Source: a virus
DNA length: 52,654 bases
Virus record (IMG/VR): IMGVR_UViG_3300026488_000030
Span: 1 to 52,654 of that record
Strand: one strand, 5' to 3'
In this document: positions 42,103 to 50,687 of the stretch, in pieces
Layout of the letters: the number at the start of each line of letters is the position of its first letter
Position numbering within the stretch: the first letter of the stretch is position 1
Made by a program: the position numbers and the translations under genes
Notes under the pieces: model-generated
Database searches by the model: none
Seen by the model: only the letters and a program-made list of their open reading frames with translations
Told to the model about the DNA's origin: nothing

Positions 42103-44886
42103 TTAGTTGAGCGAATGTTGTATTTGAATGTTATCTAAATCCCAATACCAAAGTGATGGTGTATAATCAACAATTTGTTGTTTTGACAATTTATACATCG
42201 CTTCATCCAAATCATCGACAGTTTCAATGCCGTGAAAGATAAGGTTATTGGCTGAATCATATGCAACAACTTGAACAGATTTTACTTCAGGAAATGTATC
42301 ATGTATAAATTCAATTAACTGGGAGTCATAATATTTAATTTTAGTCCCTGTATAATTGTCATTCAAATTCTGCGCTATAAATAATTTCATTAAATCAATA
42401 CGTTCACTAGTATTAATTTGTTTCTGTCGAACAATATTTTTGTCAAAGACAATGTTCACATATAACTTTAGTGGAAGTTGTATGTTGATAATTTTCCATT
42501 CATATTCAAATATTGAAGCGCTGGAATTCCACGTTCTTATATAATAGTAGTATTGATTTGTATTAACGTCGTATATGACTGATGGATAAGTAGGTATAGT
42601 AAATGTCCAAGTTGATGAAGATGAATCCCATTTCGCAATTTGATTGTCATGACCGTTCCAATCACCAGTTCCTGGAGGTTTAACAACGTATGTAGTATCA
42701 GGATCAGGAGTAGTTGGAGGTGTAGACTGATAAACGACTGGACCGTAGTCTGCAATTGATACTCGTTCGAATTCCCAAGTTCCTACAGGAGTATATGTGG
42801 CAATTGTATTTTCATGAGATGCAAATAAATCACGAGCTCCAGGAAGAACATAATATGAATCACCAGGAGACGGTGAAGATGGAACTAATGTCGTAAATCC
42901 TTTAATCGAGTAATTGATGAGAACAGAAGACTCCTGTTTATTGAATACTTGAGCGTATGGAGAAGGAACATTAATCGTATTTAAAAAGCGCGTTTGAATG
43001 TTATCAGAAATGACTCTATCTTCAGTAATGTTTGTGTTTATTATGAAATCGATTAAGAAGTTATCATAATAGCGCGTACTTTCAGGTGGGTTCTCTTCAT
43101 ATTTTGCTTTAGAAATTACAGGTATTGCTATTAAATTACCATTGTATTGTTGCAAATCAACAATATTGGTGCAATCATATGCTTGAACTAAATCTTTAGC
43201 AATAAGTGTTTCAACTAGGTTGTTGGGTGAATCATATAGTTCAATAGTGCAATCAAAAGAACCGACAATTATATCAGATATAGTATATGAGAAGCTATTA
43301 CTGTTAAATGTCATCTGTTGCTTTATAATACCAGCTTGTGGTATTGTTATTTTAGCAGTATAAGGCGATAAGTCTTCAAAACTAGTGACTGAAAATTTTG
43401 TCTCGTTGTTTGTTGAATCATATGTTATATTTAAAAGCGCTGATTTTACTTTAAGTGCTTCTCCGACTTTTGGTATTAACCTTTCGAAATTAACGGTTAG
43501 ATTATCCTGCACAATGCATGCTGTATACAAATTAGTTTTTTCATCGTATTTATACATAAATGGTGATATATATTCATCACCATCTATAGTAGTTGTTGGT
43601 TTATATGGATTAGCCTCTATAGTAGCTTTAGGTAACGAAACATTGGTACTTTTCACTATTTGCTGATATTTATCGCGGAAAGCTTTGTATAAGTAAAAAG
43701 TGTGATCTTGTATTGAACCTTTCTTGAATAGAAACTCAAAGTCGTCTAAATAACGACTAGCAATATTGTAGAAATCATATTTTGTGACGAGGGTTTTTCT
43801 GGATTGGATAAATTTAATAATATCAGCGCGCAATTCTTCCTGCGTTAGTGCATTTTTACCACCGTATGTCTTAAGTATTGAGAGATGTCCAATATCTGAA
43901 AATGCGACAGTAGTTGTCATTGGTGTGGATGTTGGATTACTATCAGTTGGTAGAGACGATGTAAATAGCATTTTTGCAGGAAGAACATTGGTCGTTTGAA
44001 CATTTGTGATATTATTTGCAGAATCACCTTTCGTGGTTTTCACAACTAATTTAACATCTGCCATTGGTATAAATTTTCCATGTTTTCCATCACCTGATTC
44101 AATTATGTAACTATTACCAATCGGCGCTTTTCTTATAAATAAAACCTCATCACTACTTGACGACAAATATTTAACCGGTTCTATTTTATATTTTTTCCAT
44201 TCAGTTGCATTTCTTTCCCTAACATACGCATCAATCGAATAAATGTGCTGTTCTGGTTCCAGTACTAATGTGATAGTATCTGATGAATACATTAAATAAT
44301 CTTTTAAATGATATTCAAATACCTGAACTGCATACTGTTTGACATCAATTAATGGTATAATTAACTGATTGTTTAAATCTGAAAATGGTATAACACGACG
44401 GTCTTTATTCGATGAGACAGTAGCAACTGCTATATGTGTTGAACTCTGTTCATAAAAATCAATAATTAAATCACCTTCAAATGTGAATGGAATTTCACCT
44501 AAATAAAAAGTTAACCATTTCAGATTTAAATTTGAATCCTCGTTATGAACAAATTCTAAGCGCTGATTATAAGGAGCTTTAGGTAATAAAACAGGATCTA
44601 TAACCAATTGACAATCCACAGATGCAGGTGTTGCAAATGATGGGAAATAACCGTGAACCACACCATGTGTAATTAAAGAATTATAATCAACAGCTGTTGC
44701 AATAAACATCTCGTTAAATAAACTGTCGTAATAATTCTTTAAGTCATAATTAGTCCATCCGAGGACTGATAATAAATAACCAATAAATCCAGTCTTAGTA
44801 ATTTGTATTCCGTTGCTTTGGGCATATTCATTTAGTTTATTAGCATAATATTTGATGAAATCTTCTGGTGTTCGAAAGTTCAACAT
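42103..44886 (-). CDS. Baseplate wedge protein (gp6/J-like) with two inserted domains
   Basis: A 927-residue protein. The N-terminus (FIGYLLSVLGWTNYDLKNYYDSLFNEMFIATAVDYNSLITHGVVHGYFPS) and the C-terminus (QLIEFIHDTFPEVKSVQVVAYDSANNL) fit gp6/baseplate-J wedge proteins, as does the fibre-like pattern KYDFYNIASRYLDDFEFLFKKG between them. Residues about 665-765 hold two tandem units, each starting after Pro-rich PSSPSPGDSYYVLPGA or TPDPDTTYVVKPPGTG and ending in TWEFE or TWTF. They resemble the DUF2793 adhesion-type repeat inserted in the wedge. AGGAGAT precedes the ATG. Confidence 0.75.
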   Translation of the reverse strand: MLNFRTPEDFIKYYANKLNEYAQSNGIQITKTGFIGYLLSVLGWTNYDLKNYYDSLFNEMFIATAVDYNSLITHGVVHGYFPSFATPASVDCQLVIDPVLLPKAPYNQRLEFVHNEDSNLNLKWLTFYLGEIPFTFEGDLIIDFYEQSSTHIAVATVSSNKDRRVIPFSDLNNQLIIPLIDVKQYAVQVFEYHLKDYLMYSSDTITLVLEPEQHIYSIDAYVRERNATEWKKYKIEPVKYLSSSSDEVLFIRKAPIGNSYIIESGDGKHGKFIPMADVKLVVKTTKGDSANNITNVQTTNVLPAKMLFTSSLPTDSNPTSTPMTTTVAFSDIGHLSILKTYGGKNALTQEELRADIIKFIQSRKTLVTKYDFYNIASRYLDDFEFLFKKGSIQDHTFYLYKAFRDKYQQIVKSTNVSLPKATIEANPYKPTTTIDGDEYISPFMYKYDEKTNLYTACIVQDNLTVNFERLIPKVGEALKVKSALLNITYDSTNNETKFSVTSFEDLSPYTAKITIPQAGIIKQQMTFNSNSFSYTISDIIVGSFDCTIELYDSPNNLVETLIAKDLVQAYDCTNIVDLQQYNGNLIAIPVISKAKYEENPPESTRYYDNFLIDFIINTNITEDRVISDNIQTRFLNTINVPSPYAQVFNKQESSVLINYSIKGFTTLVPSSPSPGDSYYVLPGARDLFASHENTIATYTPVGTWEFERVSIADYGPVVYQSTPPTTPDPDTTYVVKPPGTGDWNGHDNQIAKWDSSSSTWTFTIPTYPSVIYDVNTNQYYYYIRTWNSSASIFEYEWKIINIQLPLKLYVNIVFDKNIVRQKQINTSERIDLMKLFIAQNLNDNYTGTKIKYYDSQLIEFIHDTFPEVKSVQVVAYDSANNLIFHGIETVDDLDEAMYKLSKQQIVDYTPSLWYWDLDNIQIQHSLN

Positions 44887-44914
44887 ATTATCATCTCCTG
44901 TTTTAAAATTTTAT

Positions 44915-45214
44915 TTTAGCGCGCATACTGCAAACGGCTGAACTGTTACATCAATGGTGCTTAAATCGCGTGTTATCATTCTCAGCTAAAGTTGAAATGC
45001 TATGGGCGCTCAAACACGCTCATATCACAAACAGCTAAAGCTGTTACGCTACCACGCGATAAATCGCGTGTTATAGCGACGTAAACGCGGTTATATGCGA
45101 CGATATGAGCACCATCAATATAAAACATTGAATTCGACTGTATCGTCGCGTATACGCGAAGTATGTCGCTATTAGAGCCAGGTTGCGGATATAGTTACTG
45201 TAGTGAGTATATGT
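44915..45214 (+). repeat. R1 hairpin repeat, copy 8 (core 45073-45172)
   Basis: It opens with TTTAGCGCGC upstream of the gp6-like gene on the minus strand and lies directly after the terminator of the 471-residue gene. It has CAGCTAAAGCTG and CGCGATAAATCGCG hairpins, then the core. The left arm is ACGCGGTTATATGCGACGATA, where other copies have ACGCGCCTATATG; the two-base bulge differs from the usual CC. Confidence 0.85.
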
Positions 45215-45216
45215 TA

Positions 45217-45247
45217 GAAAAAAAGGAGAAACCATTGTGGTTTCTCC
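45217..45247 (-). terminator. Intrinsic terminator
   Basis: On the minus strand, GGAGAAACC/GGTTTCTCC around ACAAT is followed by TTTTTTTCTAAC. It lies 3 bases after the stop of the 471-residue gene and ends the 50.6-45.2 kb unit. Confidence 0.9.
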
Positions 45248-45249
45248 AT

Positions 45250-46665
45250 CTATTGGAAGAAGGAGGCTATCTCCTTGAATATCCAGTTATTTCCGTCAAT
45301 AGCTGTTGCTTCATAATACCCACTGCAATAATACGTAAATGGAAGTGTTGTTAGTTCGTTACTCGAACGATTACCAATTAGTTCTTTATTTGGCAGAGAC
45401 TGCGGAAAGCATCCAACAGCCTTACCAGCGTACATTATTTTAGTTAAACTAGGGTCAAATTTTAACACATAAAATGATGCAACATAATCAACAGCTCGAA
45501 ATAATGACGAATTTTTGTCAATGTAACGACTGTCTGGTTTTATCAATCCTGCTGTAACACCCCAAATATACTTAATCCATAGACTGTGTAAGTTGTAAAT
45601 GTCTAAATTACTGTTCTCTATATACGTAACAGACATCTGATTTGTCGGAACAACCTCTGTTGCATAAGGAACACCACCAGAACGAGATTCAACTGATTCA
45701 GCATTAACTTGGTATGTTGGTAAAGAAAAGTCAACTGCTGCAAATGGTATGAAATTGGCAATATTCATTATTTCAGAAATATCACCTTCTATACCATATG
45801 CATTTGGTTGTTTTATACGATAGCCAGATAAGTCTGGTGGGACCATTAATAGAATAGTATGACCTGTGATATCAGGCTGGTATTCATGATACAATTGCTC
45901 ATATAATTGACGAATTAACTTTTCTGGAAATTGTGTAGTCAGAAGGTTGCGAGTGTATTTTATTAAAATATCTGTTGGGTCGTTTCCTAATGATGGACTA
46001 GCAGATGTAACAACATCATAGGCAGAACGATTAGCATTGAAAACATATGTACCTATGCTTTTTGCTTGCGGAGTAATTGATTGTTTAGCTAATTTTTGTT
46101 CAAGCGCGGAAATTTGCTCAGTGATTGATTTAACAGGTTTCACTAAATTACCGACTGAATTTGATAAACCATTTGTCTGATTATTCGGAACAATATCTGA
46201 CTGCATAGTATCATTGAATGCAACTTGATCAAAGTTCTCTAAGCTATTCTGCAAACCACGTGGAATATTATTAGCTTCGAGCTGTTCAACAATATTTTTT
46301 GCTCGTGAAATATCATAATTTACATCCTCAATTTTCTCATTTAAACGCTCGAGCAAGCCCTCTGAAACTTTATCAGGATCGACAATTGTAGTCTGATTCT
46401 CAATCTGCTGAACTAGGCTAGACGAAACAGTCGTACTTTTATCAATAAGAGACCGTTGACTATCTGCAAACGTCTCTGACAATTGTAAATCGACATCAGA
46501 TAGTGATTTGGTTAGAGTAGTATCTAACGAATTAGATTCAACCTTTTGCAAAGTACTTTCAACCGTTTCTTCAACTTGGTTTAATTTATCGATTGAATCT
46601 TTAATGAAGTCTTCTACCTTTTGTTCATCACCTTTAACACCTTTGATGAATTTAGATATACTCAT
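45250..46665 (-). CDS. Tail/baseplate protein with coiled-coil start
   Basis: A 471-residue protein. About residues 1-200 are helical and charged with heptad character (KLNQVEETVESTLQKVESNS, LLERLNEKIEDVNYDISRAKNIVEQLEAN). The C-terminal half is strand-rich: FIPFAAVDFSLPTYQVNAESVESRSGGVPYATEVVPTNQMSVTYIEN, then LWIKYIWGVTAGLIKPDS and FDPSLTKIMYAGKAVGCFPQSLPNKELIG. This resembles tube-like baseplate hub/initiator proteins of large myophages. AAGGAGA precedes the ATG. The assignment is tentative. Confidence 0.6.
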   Translation of the reverse strand: MSISKFIKGVKGDEQKVEDFIKDSIDKLNQVEETVESTLQKVESNSLDTTLTKSLSDVDLQLSETFADSQRSLIDKSTTVSSSLVQQIENQTTIVDPDKVSEGLLERLNEKIEDVNYDISRAKNIVEQLEANNIPRGLQNSLENFDQVAFNDTMQSDIVPNNQTNGLSNSVGNLVKPVKSITEQISALEQKLAKQSITPQAKSIGTYVFNANRSAYDVVTSASPSLGNDPTDILIKYTRNLLTTQFPEKLIRQLYEQLYHEYQPDITGHTILLMVPPDLSGYRIKQPNAYGIEGDISEIMNIANFIPFAAVDFSLPTYQVNAESVESRSGGVPYATEVVPTNQMSVTYIENSNLDIYNLHSLWIKYIWGVTAGLIKPDSRYIDKNSSLFRAVDYVASFYVLKFDPSLTKIMYAGKAVGCFPQSLPNKELIGNRSSNELTTLPFTYYCSGYYEATAIDGNNWIFKEIASFFQ

Positions 46666-46676
46666 AGGTGTTCTCC

Positions 46677-47915
46677 TTATGTATTATGGCGACAATTTGC
46701 AAGCTGAATGTTATATGCAATTGTGTAAATTAAAACGTTTTCCAATTGTCTCATTAAGTAAGTGCTGTAGTTGAATGTTAAGTTCTTCTCCTCTTGTATT
46801 TTCTTTAGTAATTCACCAATCAATTTGTATAATTGATTGACTTCTGGATTATTTTTAGATGAAACAATTAAGCGCTTAACTTTAACTAAGAAGTCTAATG
46901 TACAAACTTTATTCTTATCCTTAATCTGCAAACGATTAAGCATAAGTGGAATTATCTCACTAAGCAAATTGTCATATTCAGGATTATGTATAGACTGTGC
47001 TAATAGTTTAACAATGTCACGTCTAACGTTTGTTCTTAAATCAATCGAAATGTTATTAGCGAATTTGTCACTGTATGATGCAAATGTATTAGTTGTAATA
47101 AAGTTGACAGTCTCATGTGTAATCTCATCAATGTTATTTTCAACTTCAAATGGCTCTTCTTCGTTACTAACTTCCGCAGACATATATTTACCTTCTTGTT
47201 TAGCGCGCATATATAGTGGGAGTAATCCTGTGGATGCTAACTTTTGACCTGTTTTCGGGTCAATCTGGAAGTTGGATGCAAATATTTGAACAATTCTAGC
47301 ATGAGCTTGTTCTAAGAAACGTTTTAATGACAGTGGATGTGCAATACCATTGTGTAGAATCTGAGGTTTATATTTTGTTAAAAGTGTTGGTGCGTAATAA
47401 TCTTTAATTAGCTGAAATGGATTGCTATAAGATGTTACAATAAAGCGCTTATTCATCATAACATTAACAACATAATTCATAACCCTAGGATCGCAGTACT
47501 TTATATATTTCATTCGTCTGCCGTTCCAAACACGTATTAAAATTAGTGTTGCTATATTTTTTGCTAATTCTTTATCATGTTCTTCATCTTTAAGCGCCCA
47601 ATATAGTAAAAATAAAAGTATCAAATAATATGGATTGTTAAACATTCGGTTAGACATAGTTGCAGCGCCCCAAGCTTCCTTGAATGCTTCGGCTAATTCT
47701 TTCTCGTCGATATTAGCGAGTTTGTATAATTCACTAACATCTTTTTCAGGTAATTTAAAACGATAACAATAACCTTCTTCACTTTTCATAACGTCTGTGT
47801 AAATTTTACCAACTGTAGTTCGAATTGTATCGATTAGTTTATGTTTGATATCTGGATTTTTCTTTATATAAGCGCTGAATTTTCTGTACATGTCTTCAAG
47901 CTTACTACTTGCCAC
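46677..47915 (-). CDS. Hypothetical helical protein
   Basis: A 412-residue protein starting at GTG (ASSKLEDMYRKFSAYIKKNPD) with AGGAGG upstream. It is largely helical. One hydrophobic segment, NPYYLILLFLLYWAL, might be a membrane helix or core helix. Conserved-looking patterns include MSNRMFNNPYYLI and CDPRVMNYVVNVMMNKRF. No family is recognised. The leader carries R2-like element D. It sits between the 471-residue baseplate candidate and the small genes at 48 kb. Confidence 0.7.
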   Translation of the reverse strand: MASSKLEDMYRKFSAYIKKNPDIKHKLIDTIRTTVGKIYTDVMKSEEGYCYRFKLPEKDVSELYKLANIDEKELAEAFKEAWGAATMSNRMFNNPYYLILLFLLYWALKDEEHDKELAKNIATLILIRVWNGRRMKYIKYCDPRVMNYVVNVMMNKRFIVTSYSNPFQLIKDYYAPTLLTKYKPQILHNGIAHPLSLKRFLEQAHARIVQIFASNFQIDPKTGQKLASTGLLPLYMRAKQEGKYMSAEVSNEEEPFEVENNIDEITHETVNFITTNTFASYSDKFANNISIDLRTNVRRDIVKLLAQSIHNPEYDNLLSEIIPLMLNRLQIKDKNKVCTLDFLVKVKRLIVSSKNNPEVNQLYKLIGELLKKIQEEKNLTFNYSTYLMRQLENVLIYTIAYNIQLANCRHNT

Positions 47916-47935
47916 GACTATCCTCCTGATTTATC

Positions 47936-48045
47936 TTGAACTGTTGCGTCTAAACTACAAAGCAGTTAGACACGTTTTCCTGCCTGGATCTGCAGTTTGA
48001 CGATTGCAGTTTACTGCTGACAATGTTGTGGTAGCAGAGATGTTC
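47936..48045 (-). promoter_or_regulatory. R2-related leader element D
   Basis: A shorter, diverged relative, upstream of the 412-residue gene. Minus-strand RNA keeps the 5' block CUCUGCUACCACAACA and CAGCAG, then AGGCAGGAAAACGUG. P3 is replaced by a long hairpin GUGUCUAACU/AGUUUAGACGC. The P2 hairpin is not intact. Confidence 0.55.
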
Positions 48046-48049
48046 ACAA

Positions 48050-48481
48050 TCACCAAAGAACAAAAAGCGGATACCACTTCTCGACATTAGTTTCAACGAC
48101 CTTGTATTTCGCGAATTGATTTGTGAATTGTGTAAACTTTTTCTGTATCACTTCATCATCGTATCCTGAAAATACGACTGTGTTTCTTAGAGCCTCGAGC
48201 AAGAATGGATATATGCTGCTAGGAATGAATTTGTAGATGTTTACATCTTCGAACGTGAAATGGTAACCTTTGTGAAAAATACCCATTCGATTAGCACATC
48301 GAATGAATGTTGTGGGTTTATTTGTGACTACGACGATATAGCCAGAATATGATTTTTCCAGTGTGAAGGAATAATGTCCAAAGAATCTGATATCTTTCTC
48401 AGATGTATAACAACGGTATGTGAAAGTTTTTAGAAAATCGTGCGCTTCATCAGTTAAATTTATAACTTTAAACATTTTCAT
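48050..48481 (-). CDS. Hypothetical protein
   Basis: A 143-residue protein, MKMFKVINLTDEAHDFLKTFTYRCYTSEKDIRFFGHYSFTLEKSYSGYIVVVTNK, possibly a small alpha/beta domain. GGAGG lies 3 bases before the first ATG and 9 before the second (residue 3), so the second may be the real start. It overlaps the end of the next gene upstream by 14 bases. No family is recognised. Confidence 0.6.
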   Translation of the reverse strand: MKMFKVINLTDEAHDFLKTFTYRCYTSEKDIRFFGHYSFTLEKSYSGYIVVVTNKPTTFIRCANRMGIFHKGYHFTFEDVNIYKFIPSSIYPFLLEALRNTVVFSGYDDEVIQKKFTQFTNQFAKYKVVETNVEKWYPLFVLW

Positions 48482-48839
48482 GTTCCTCCATCACAAATTG
48501 GGTAATCTTGTCCAATCCCCAAATGTCACCAATTAGAAAAATAGTCACAGGAGCCATTCGTAAATATCTGCGGGAGAGAATTGTTATTTCTCTGCTTTTC
48601 TCCGAATAAAAAATTCGCAAATATTTTGACCAGGTTGTATCTGATATAATTGTAGTCAATGACTTAGGATCAATTGTCTCAAAAAATGCTTTTGGAATTT
48701 TAAATCTCCATCGTCTACCAGTTAGTATAAAATCTAATTTCATCACATTTATCAAATTAGATGTAGAAAGAACAGTATGACTTTCTACAGAAGGCTTTGT
48801 AGTTGGGCCGTCTCTTCTTGCTATTTGTGTAAGATGCAT
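48468..48839 (-). CDS. Hypothetical protein
   Basis: A protein of 123 residues starting MHLTQIARRDGPTTKPSVESHTVLSTSNLINV. I chose the ATG at 48839: GGGGTG lies 6 bases upstream, and an earlier in-frame ATG would overlap the previous coding sequence. The protein is basic and strand-rich (KLDFILTGRRWRFKIPKAFF), with an isolated YLRIFYSEKSREITILSRRYLRMAPV segment. The function is unknown. Confidence 0.6.
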   Translation of the reverse strand: MHLTQIARRDGPTTKPSVESHTVLSTSNLINVMKLDFILTGRRWRFKIPKAFFETIDPKSLTTIISDTTWSKYLRIFYSEKSREITILSRRYLRMAPVTIFLIGDIWGLDKITQFVMEEHENV

Positions 48840-48840
48840 A

Positions 48841-49512
48841 CTACACCCCATCAATTGTGATTGTGTTGTCAGGCCAATCGACTGTATAGTCGTAAGTTGT
48901 TGGATCAACTGAGTCGTCTAATTTCCTAATATTTAAAACATGTTGCTTCTCAACAGCAAATAATTCTTCAATGTACTGGAATGCAAATTTACCCATTGTC
49001 GAGAAAGCATCTTGTGTCATTGATGCAAAATAACCATCTTGAAAGCGCCAGTTTATTTTTGTAGTACTAGTTCCATACAATTGAAGAGATACCGTTGTTC
49101 CAATTATTTTTGAAACATCATCAGAAGACAAAGGTTGTGGATGACCATTTACTAATATACCTGACTCTTCCAGCGCTTTCCTAAATTCTTTTACTTGTTG
49201 AACAACACGTTCTTTAAATATTGTTGAAATCACCTTCAACCCTTCTGATGTATTTGACACGACATCAAACCATCGACAATTTACAATTGGCCAAGATGGG
49301 TCAAATTGCTTTATGTGTAATATGAAATGTCTATCGACATAATAATCCTGAGGTTCGTCAGGAAGTTTAATTATTTCGTTAGTATCTGGATCGTAGCGTA
49401 ACTGTTCAACTGGAGTATCTGTATATTCTGCTGGTATAGGAATATATGATGAATCATATTGGTTAGTTTTAACCATGATTAAATCGCTGTTACTATCAAC
49501 AATTGCATACAT
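48841..49512 (-). CDS. DUF4376-like phage protein
   Basis: A 223-residue protein. The C-terminal region (TKINWRFQDGYFASMTQDAFSTMGKFAFQYIEELFAVEKQHVLNIRKL) fits the DUF4376 pattern seen in phage tail or fibre-assembly proteins: a W-x-x-x-DG motif, then a helix with A/F/E. The N-terminus (MYAIVDSNSDLIMVKTNQYDSSYIPIPAEYTDTPVEQL) is typical of the same kind of protein. It lies upstream of the small genes at 48 kb. Confidence 0.65.
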   Translation of the reverse strand: MYAIVDSNSDLIMVKTNQYDSSYIPIPAEYTDTPVEQLRYDPDTNEIIKLPDEPQDYYVDRHFILHIKQFDPSWPIVNCRWFDVVSNTSEGLKVISTIFKERVVQQVKEFRKALEESGILVNGHPQPLSSDDVSKIIGTTVSLQLYGTSTTKINWRFQDGYFASMTQDAFSTMGKFAFQYIEELFAVEKQHVLNIRKLDDSVDPTTYDYTVDWPDNTITIDGV

Positions 49513-49516
49513 AATT

Positions 49517-49969
49517 TCACCTCTGGTATGGTATTGCTAATTTATTTTTGAGAAGCGCGCGATTTATCGAAATCGTATCACTATCCAAACGCTCACATAT
49601 GACTGGCCAAACGGTAGCGATGTATCTACCGTAAACGCCAGTCGGTTTACTGGTGTTAATTTCAACACAGATGACCTTTTGACCGATTTGTTGCTCGAGA
49701 AATTGTTTTGCATCCTTCGCGAGAGCAATTGCTTCTTTTGCTGATTTGTGTGTTTCCTTCTGTTGCCGAAGTGAATGTTTGTCTCTTCGCAATTCAAACG
49801 CGTCAATATCAGCTAATCGAATGCGAACTGGAAATCCTAAATTGATGATGACAGCATCGAATGTATCACCATCGATAACTCGGTTAACGAATACGTCGTA
49901 TTTTGCACCAACTGCTTGGTGGGTGAGTAAAAGTATGAATGTGATTAATACGAATATCTTCTTCATCAT
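49517..49969 (-). CDS. Secreted thermonuclease-like (SNase) protein
   Basis: A protein of about 150 residues with a hydrophobic signal peptide (MMKKIFVLITFILLLTHQAVG). The staphylococcal-nuclease fold follows: VIDGDTFDAV (D33, D35), RIRLADIDAFE with R51 and E59 eight residues apart as in the family's catalytic pair, and GVYGRYIATVW with R115. It would degrade nucleic acids outside the cytoplasm. In a phage this may recycle host DNA or exclude competitors; that is inference. AGGAGG precedes the ATG. Its start overlaps the stop of the nucleotidyltransferase gene (ATGA). Confidence 0.85.
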   Translation of the reverse strand: MMKKIFVLITFILLLTHQAVGAKYDVFVNRVIDGDTFDAVIINLGFPVRIRLADIDAFELRRDKHSLRQQKETHKSAKEAIALAKDAKQFLEQQIGQKVICVEINTSKPTGVYGRYIATVWPVICERLDSDTISINRALLKNKLAIPYQR

Positions 49970-50646
49970 TGTTCCTCCTGTACCTGTTTGCGAAGAATCC
50001 TAACAAACGAAAACCTGTCACCGTTAACCAATTTATTATAGCAACCCTTGCAAATAGTGAATCCTGCATGAATATCAGTGTGCTTATTGGTGATATTGTA
50101 AGTGACATAATAGGCATCATCTGGTGATTTTATTTCTGTTTCGCAAATGAAACAATATTCATACGGATTTAACCGTTGTTTCGCATGTAGCAAATAGTCT
50201 AGAAAGTCAATATCATATTTGCCAAACATTTTCAATGTCAATAAATCGTAACCATATAGTTGCCAATTGAGATAATAAACAGGATCAGTATCATCAGGGA
50301 TTAGAAAAACAGGGACGAATATTTTACGAAAACGGAGACGAACTTTTGGTGCGCCGATATTACTACGTGGTGACAGTGGATATTTACAATCTGGGCGTTG
50401 TTGACAAATTTCAATAAATTTTTCGGTTGTTATGACAGCTAAGGTGTCTAAATCGCTGGAGTAAGGATTGAACAAAAGTTTATTGCTATTTTTTAATTGA
50501 AAAGCGCGTGAACCAACAATGATAATTTGATTTACATCGGTTGGTTTAACAATTGGATATACTTCTGTAATCTTTTGAACAATTTGATCATATAATTGTT
50601 TTCGTGTCTCGTATGACCATTCAACAAATGGCTTATCTCGCAACAT
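49966..50646 (-). CDS. Nucleotidyltransferase-like protein with zinc-binding tail
   Basis: A 226-residue protein. IIIVGSRAFQLKNSNKLLFNPYSSDLDTLAVI fits the Pol beta-type nucleotidyltransferase signature: GS at residues 45-46, then D-x-D (D65, D67). A later third acid is not certain. The C-terminus has two Cys pairs (YCFICETEI and ICKGC), so it probably binds zinc. Possible roles are tRNA or protein nucleotidylation or a toxin/defence function. It is co-transcribed with the nuclease. AGGAGG precedes the ATG. Confidence 0.7.
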   Translation of the reverse strand: MLRDKPFVEWSYETRKQLYDQIVQKITEVYPIVKPTDVNQIIIVGSRAFQLKNSNKLLFNPYSSDLDTLAVITTEKFIEICQQRPDCKYPLSPRSNIGAPKVRLRFRKIFVPVFLIPDDTDPVYYLNWQLYGYDLLTLKMFGKYDIDFLDYLLHAKQRLNPYEYCFICETEIKSPDDAYYVTYNITNKHTDIHAGFTICKGCYNKLVNGDRFSFVRILRKQVQEEQ

Positions 50647-50658
50647 TTGTCCTCCTGT

Positions 50659-50687
50659 GAAAAACAGGCCCGAAGGATTGGGCCTGT
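50659..50687 (-). terminator. Intrinsic terminator
   Basis: On the minus strand, ACAGGCCC/GGGCCTGT around AATCCTTC is followed by TTTTTCAC. It lies directly after the stop of the right-edge fibre gene. Confidence 0.9.
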
